Shown here one piece after another: positions 5,216-5,463 of a stretch of DNA of 5,463 bases. The number at the start of each line of letters is the position of its first letter. Position 1 is the first letter of the stretch. The position numbers were made by a program, and so were the translations under genes. The notes under the pieces are model-generated. The model saw only the letters and a list, made by a program, of their open reading frames with translations. It was not told the DNA's origin and made no database searches. Origin of the DNA: Betaproteobacteria bacterium (GTDB lineage Bacteria > Pseudomonadota > Gammaproteobacteria > Burkholderiales > SG8-39); contig JAABRB010000253.1 in NCBI GenBank assembly GCA_011391185.1, positions 1 through 5,463 of the forward strand, given 5' to 3'.

Positions 5216-5463
5216 GTGGCGATCAGAATCCTGCACTTCGTTTCGGTTCTCTTCCTGCTCGGTGCGCTTGCGCCGCTTACGGGGCATGCCGCGGGCGGCG
5301 TGATCAGCATCACCGTCCGGCACGACGGCATGAAGCGCACGGCGCTGGTACACGTGCCTCCGCAGGCCGCGGAGGGTCGGCCATTGCCGCTCGTTCTGAA
5401 TTTCCACGGCGGCGGCGGCAATGCGGTCGGTCATCAGCGGTACGTGCGGATGGACGCGATCGC
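5216..5463 (+). CDS. Exported PHB-depolymerase/feruloyl-esterase-like alpha/beta hydrolase, 5' part only
   Basis: An open frame runs from GTG 5216 off the right edge (82 full codons). Residues 1-26 form a signal peptide: MAIR, a hydrophobic core (ILHFVSVLFLLGALAPL), then a TGHAA cleavage-like end. The mature part reads ISITVRHDGMKRTALVHVPP (30-49), then RPLPLVLNFHGGGGNA (55-70). The strand plus HGGGG is the oxyanion-hole motif of the LpqC/PHB depolymerase-feruloyl esterase group, whose members hydrolyse ester bonds outside the cytoplasm. The nucleophile (GxSxG), acid and histidine would lie beyond the window. GTG was chosen because it opens the signal peptide and no ATG, GTG or TTG lies upstream in frame as far as the transporter stop; GAGG (5200-5203) is 12 nt away, which is rather far. 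It lies 67 bp after the transporter gene on the same strand. Confidence 0.75.
   Translation, partial: MAIRILHFVSVLFLLGALAPLTGHAAGGVISITVRHDGMKRTALVHVPPQAAEGRPLPLVLNFHGGGGNAVGHQRYVRMDAI

Noticed and set aside
3910..5434. Minus-strand frames of 171-262 codons opposite the transporter and the hydrolase start
   Set aside because: They are hydrophilic, Arg/His-rich translations opposite a coherent 12-helix protein and a clear signal peptide.

Overview
The window is GC-rich chromosomal DNA with tightly packed genes, short intergenic gaps and long antisense shadow frames. The proteins (a PaaY-type thioesterase, an HpcH/HpaI aldolase, an ECHS1-like enoyl-CoA hydratase, a periplasmic GDPD esterase) fit a proteobacterium, most likely a betaproteobacterium or related environmental lineage. 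The lineage is an inference from protein style; no rRNA or other taxonomic marker is present. I saw no mobile element, CRISPR array, tRNA or rRNA.

Layout. Positions 1-1489 hold a leftward pair: a secreted glycerophosphodiester phosphodiesterase-like protein, then, 46 bp further along the transcript, a YiiX/YebB-like permuted NlpC/P60 protein that runs off the left edge. A 50 bp divergent gap (1490-1539) separates this pair from a rightward cluster: a paaY-like gene (1540-2157), an HpcH/HpaI aldolase (2201-2944) and an enoyl-CoA hydratase (3026-3802). A 16-codon frame links the first two, with ATGA start/stop overlaps at both of its ends. Two strong inverted repeats (3802-3823 and 3847-3878) follow the hydratase and probably end the transcript. 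Next comes a 401-residue 12-helix MFS transporter (3943-5148). The right edge holds the first 82 codons of an exported PHB-depolymerase/feruloyl-esterase-like alpha/beta hydrolase (from 5216).

How the genes may work together. The central three genes look like a small catabolic operon for CoA thioesters and oxo-acids: hydration of an enoyl-CoA, pyruvate-type aldol cleavage, and a PaaY-like thioesterase that could remove dead-end CoA adducts. The substrate cannot be read from the window, and no ring oxygenase or ligase gene is present here. The left pair suggests turnover of phospholipid head groups or cell-envelope material. The transporter and secreted esterase may be involved in uptake and extracellular ester hydrolysis, but their link to the operon is only proximity.

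Overall this is a fairly ordinary metabolic region. I found no convincing evidence for an undescribed system. The items most worth a second look are the double ATGA mini-ORF, the tandem related hairpins, and the unusual grouping of PaaY, aldolase and hydratase.
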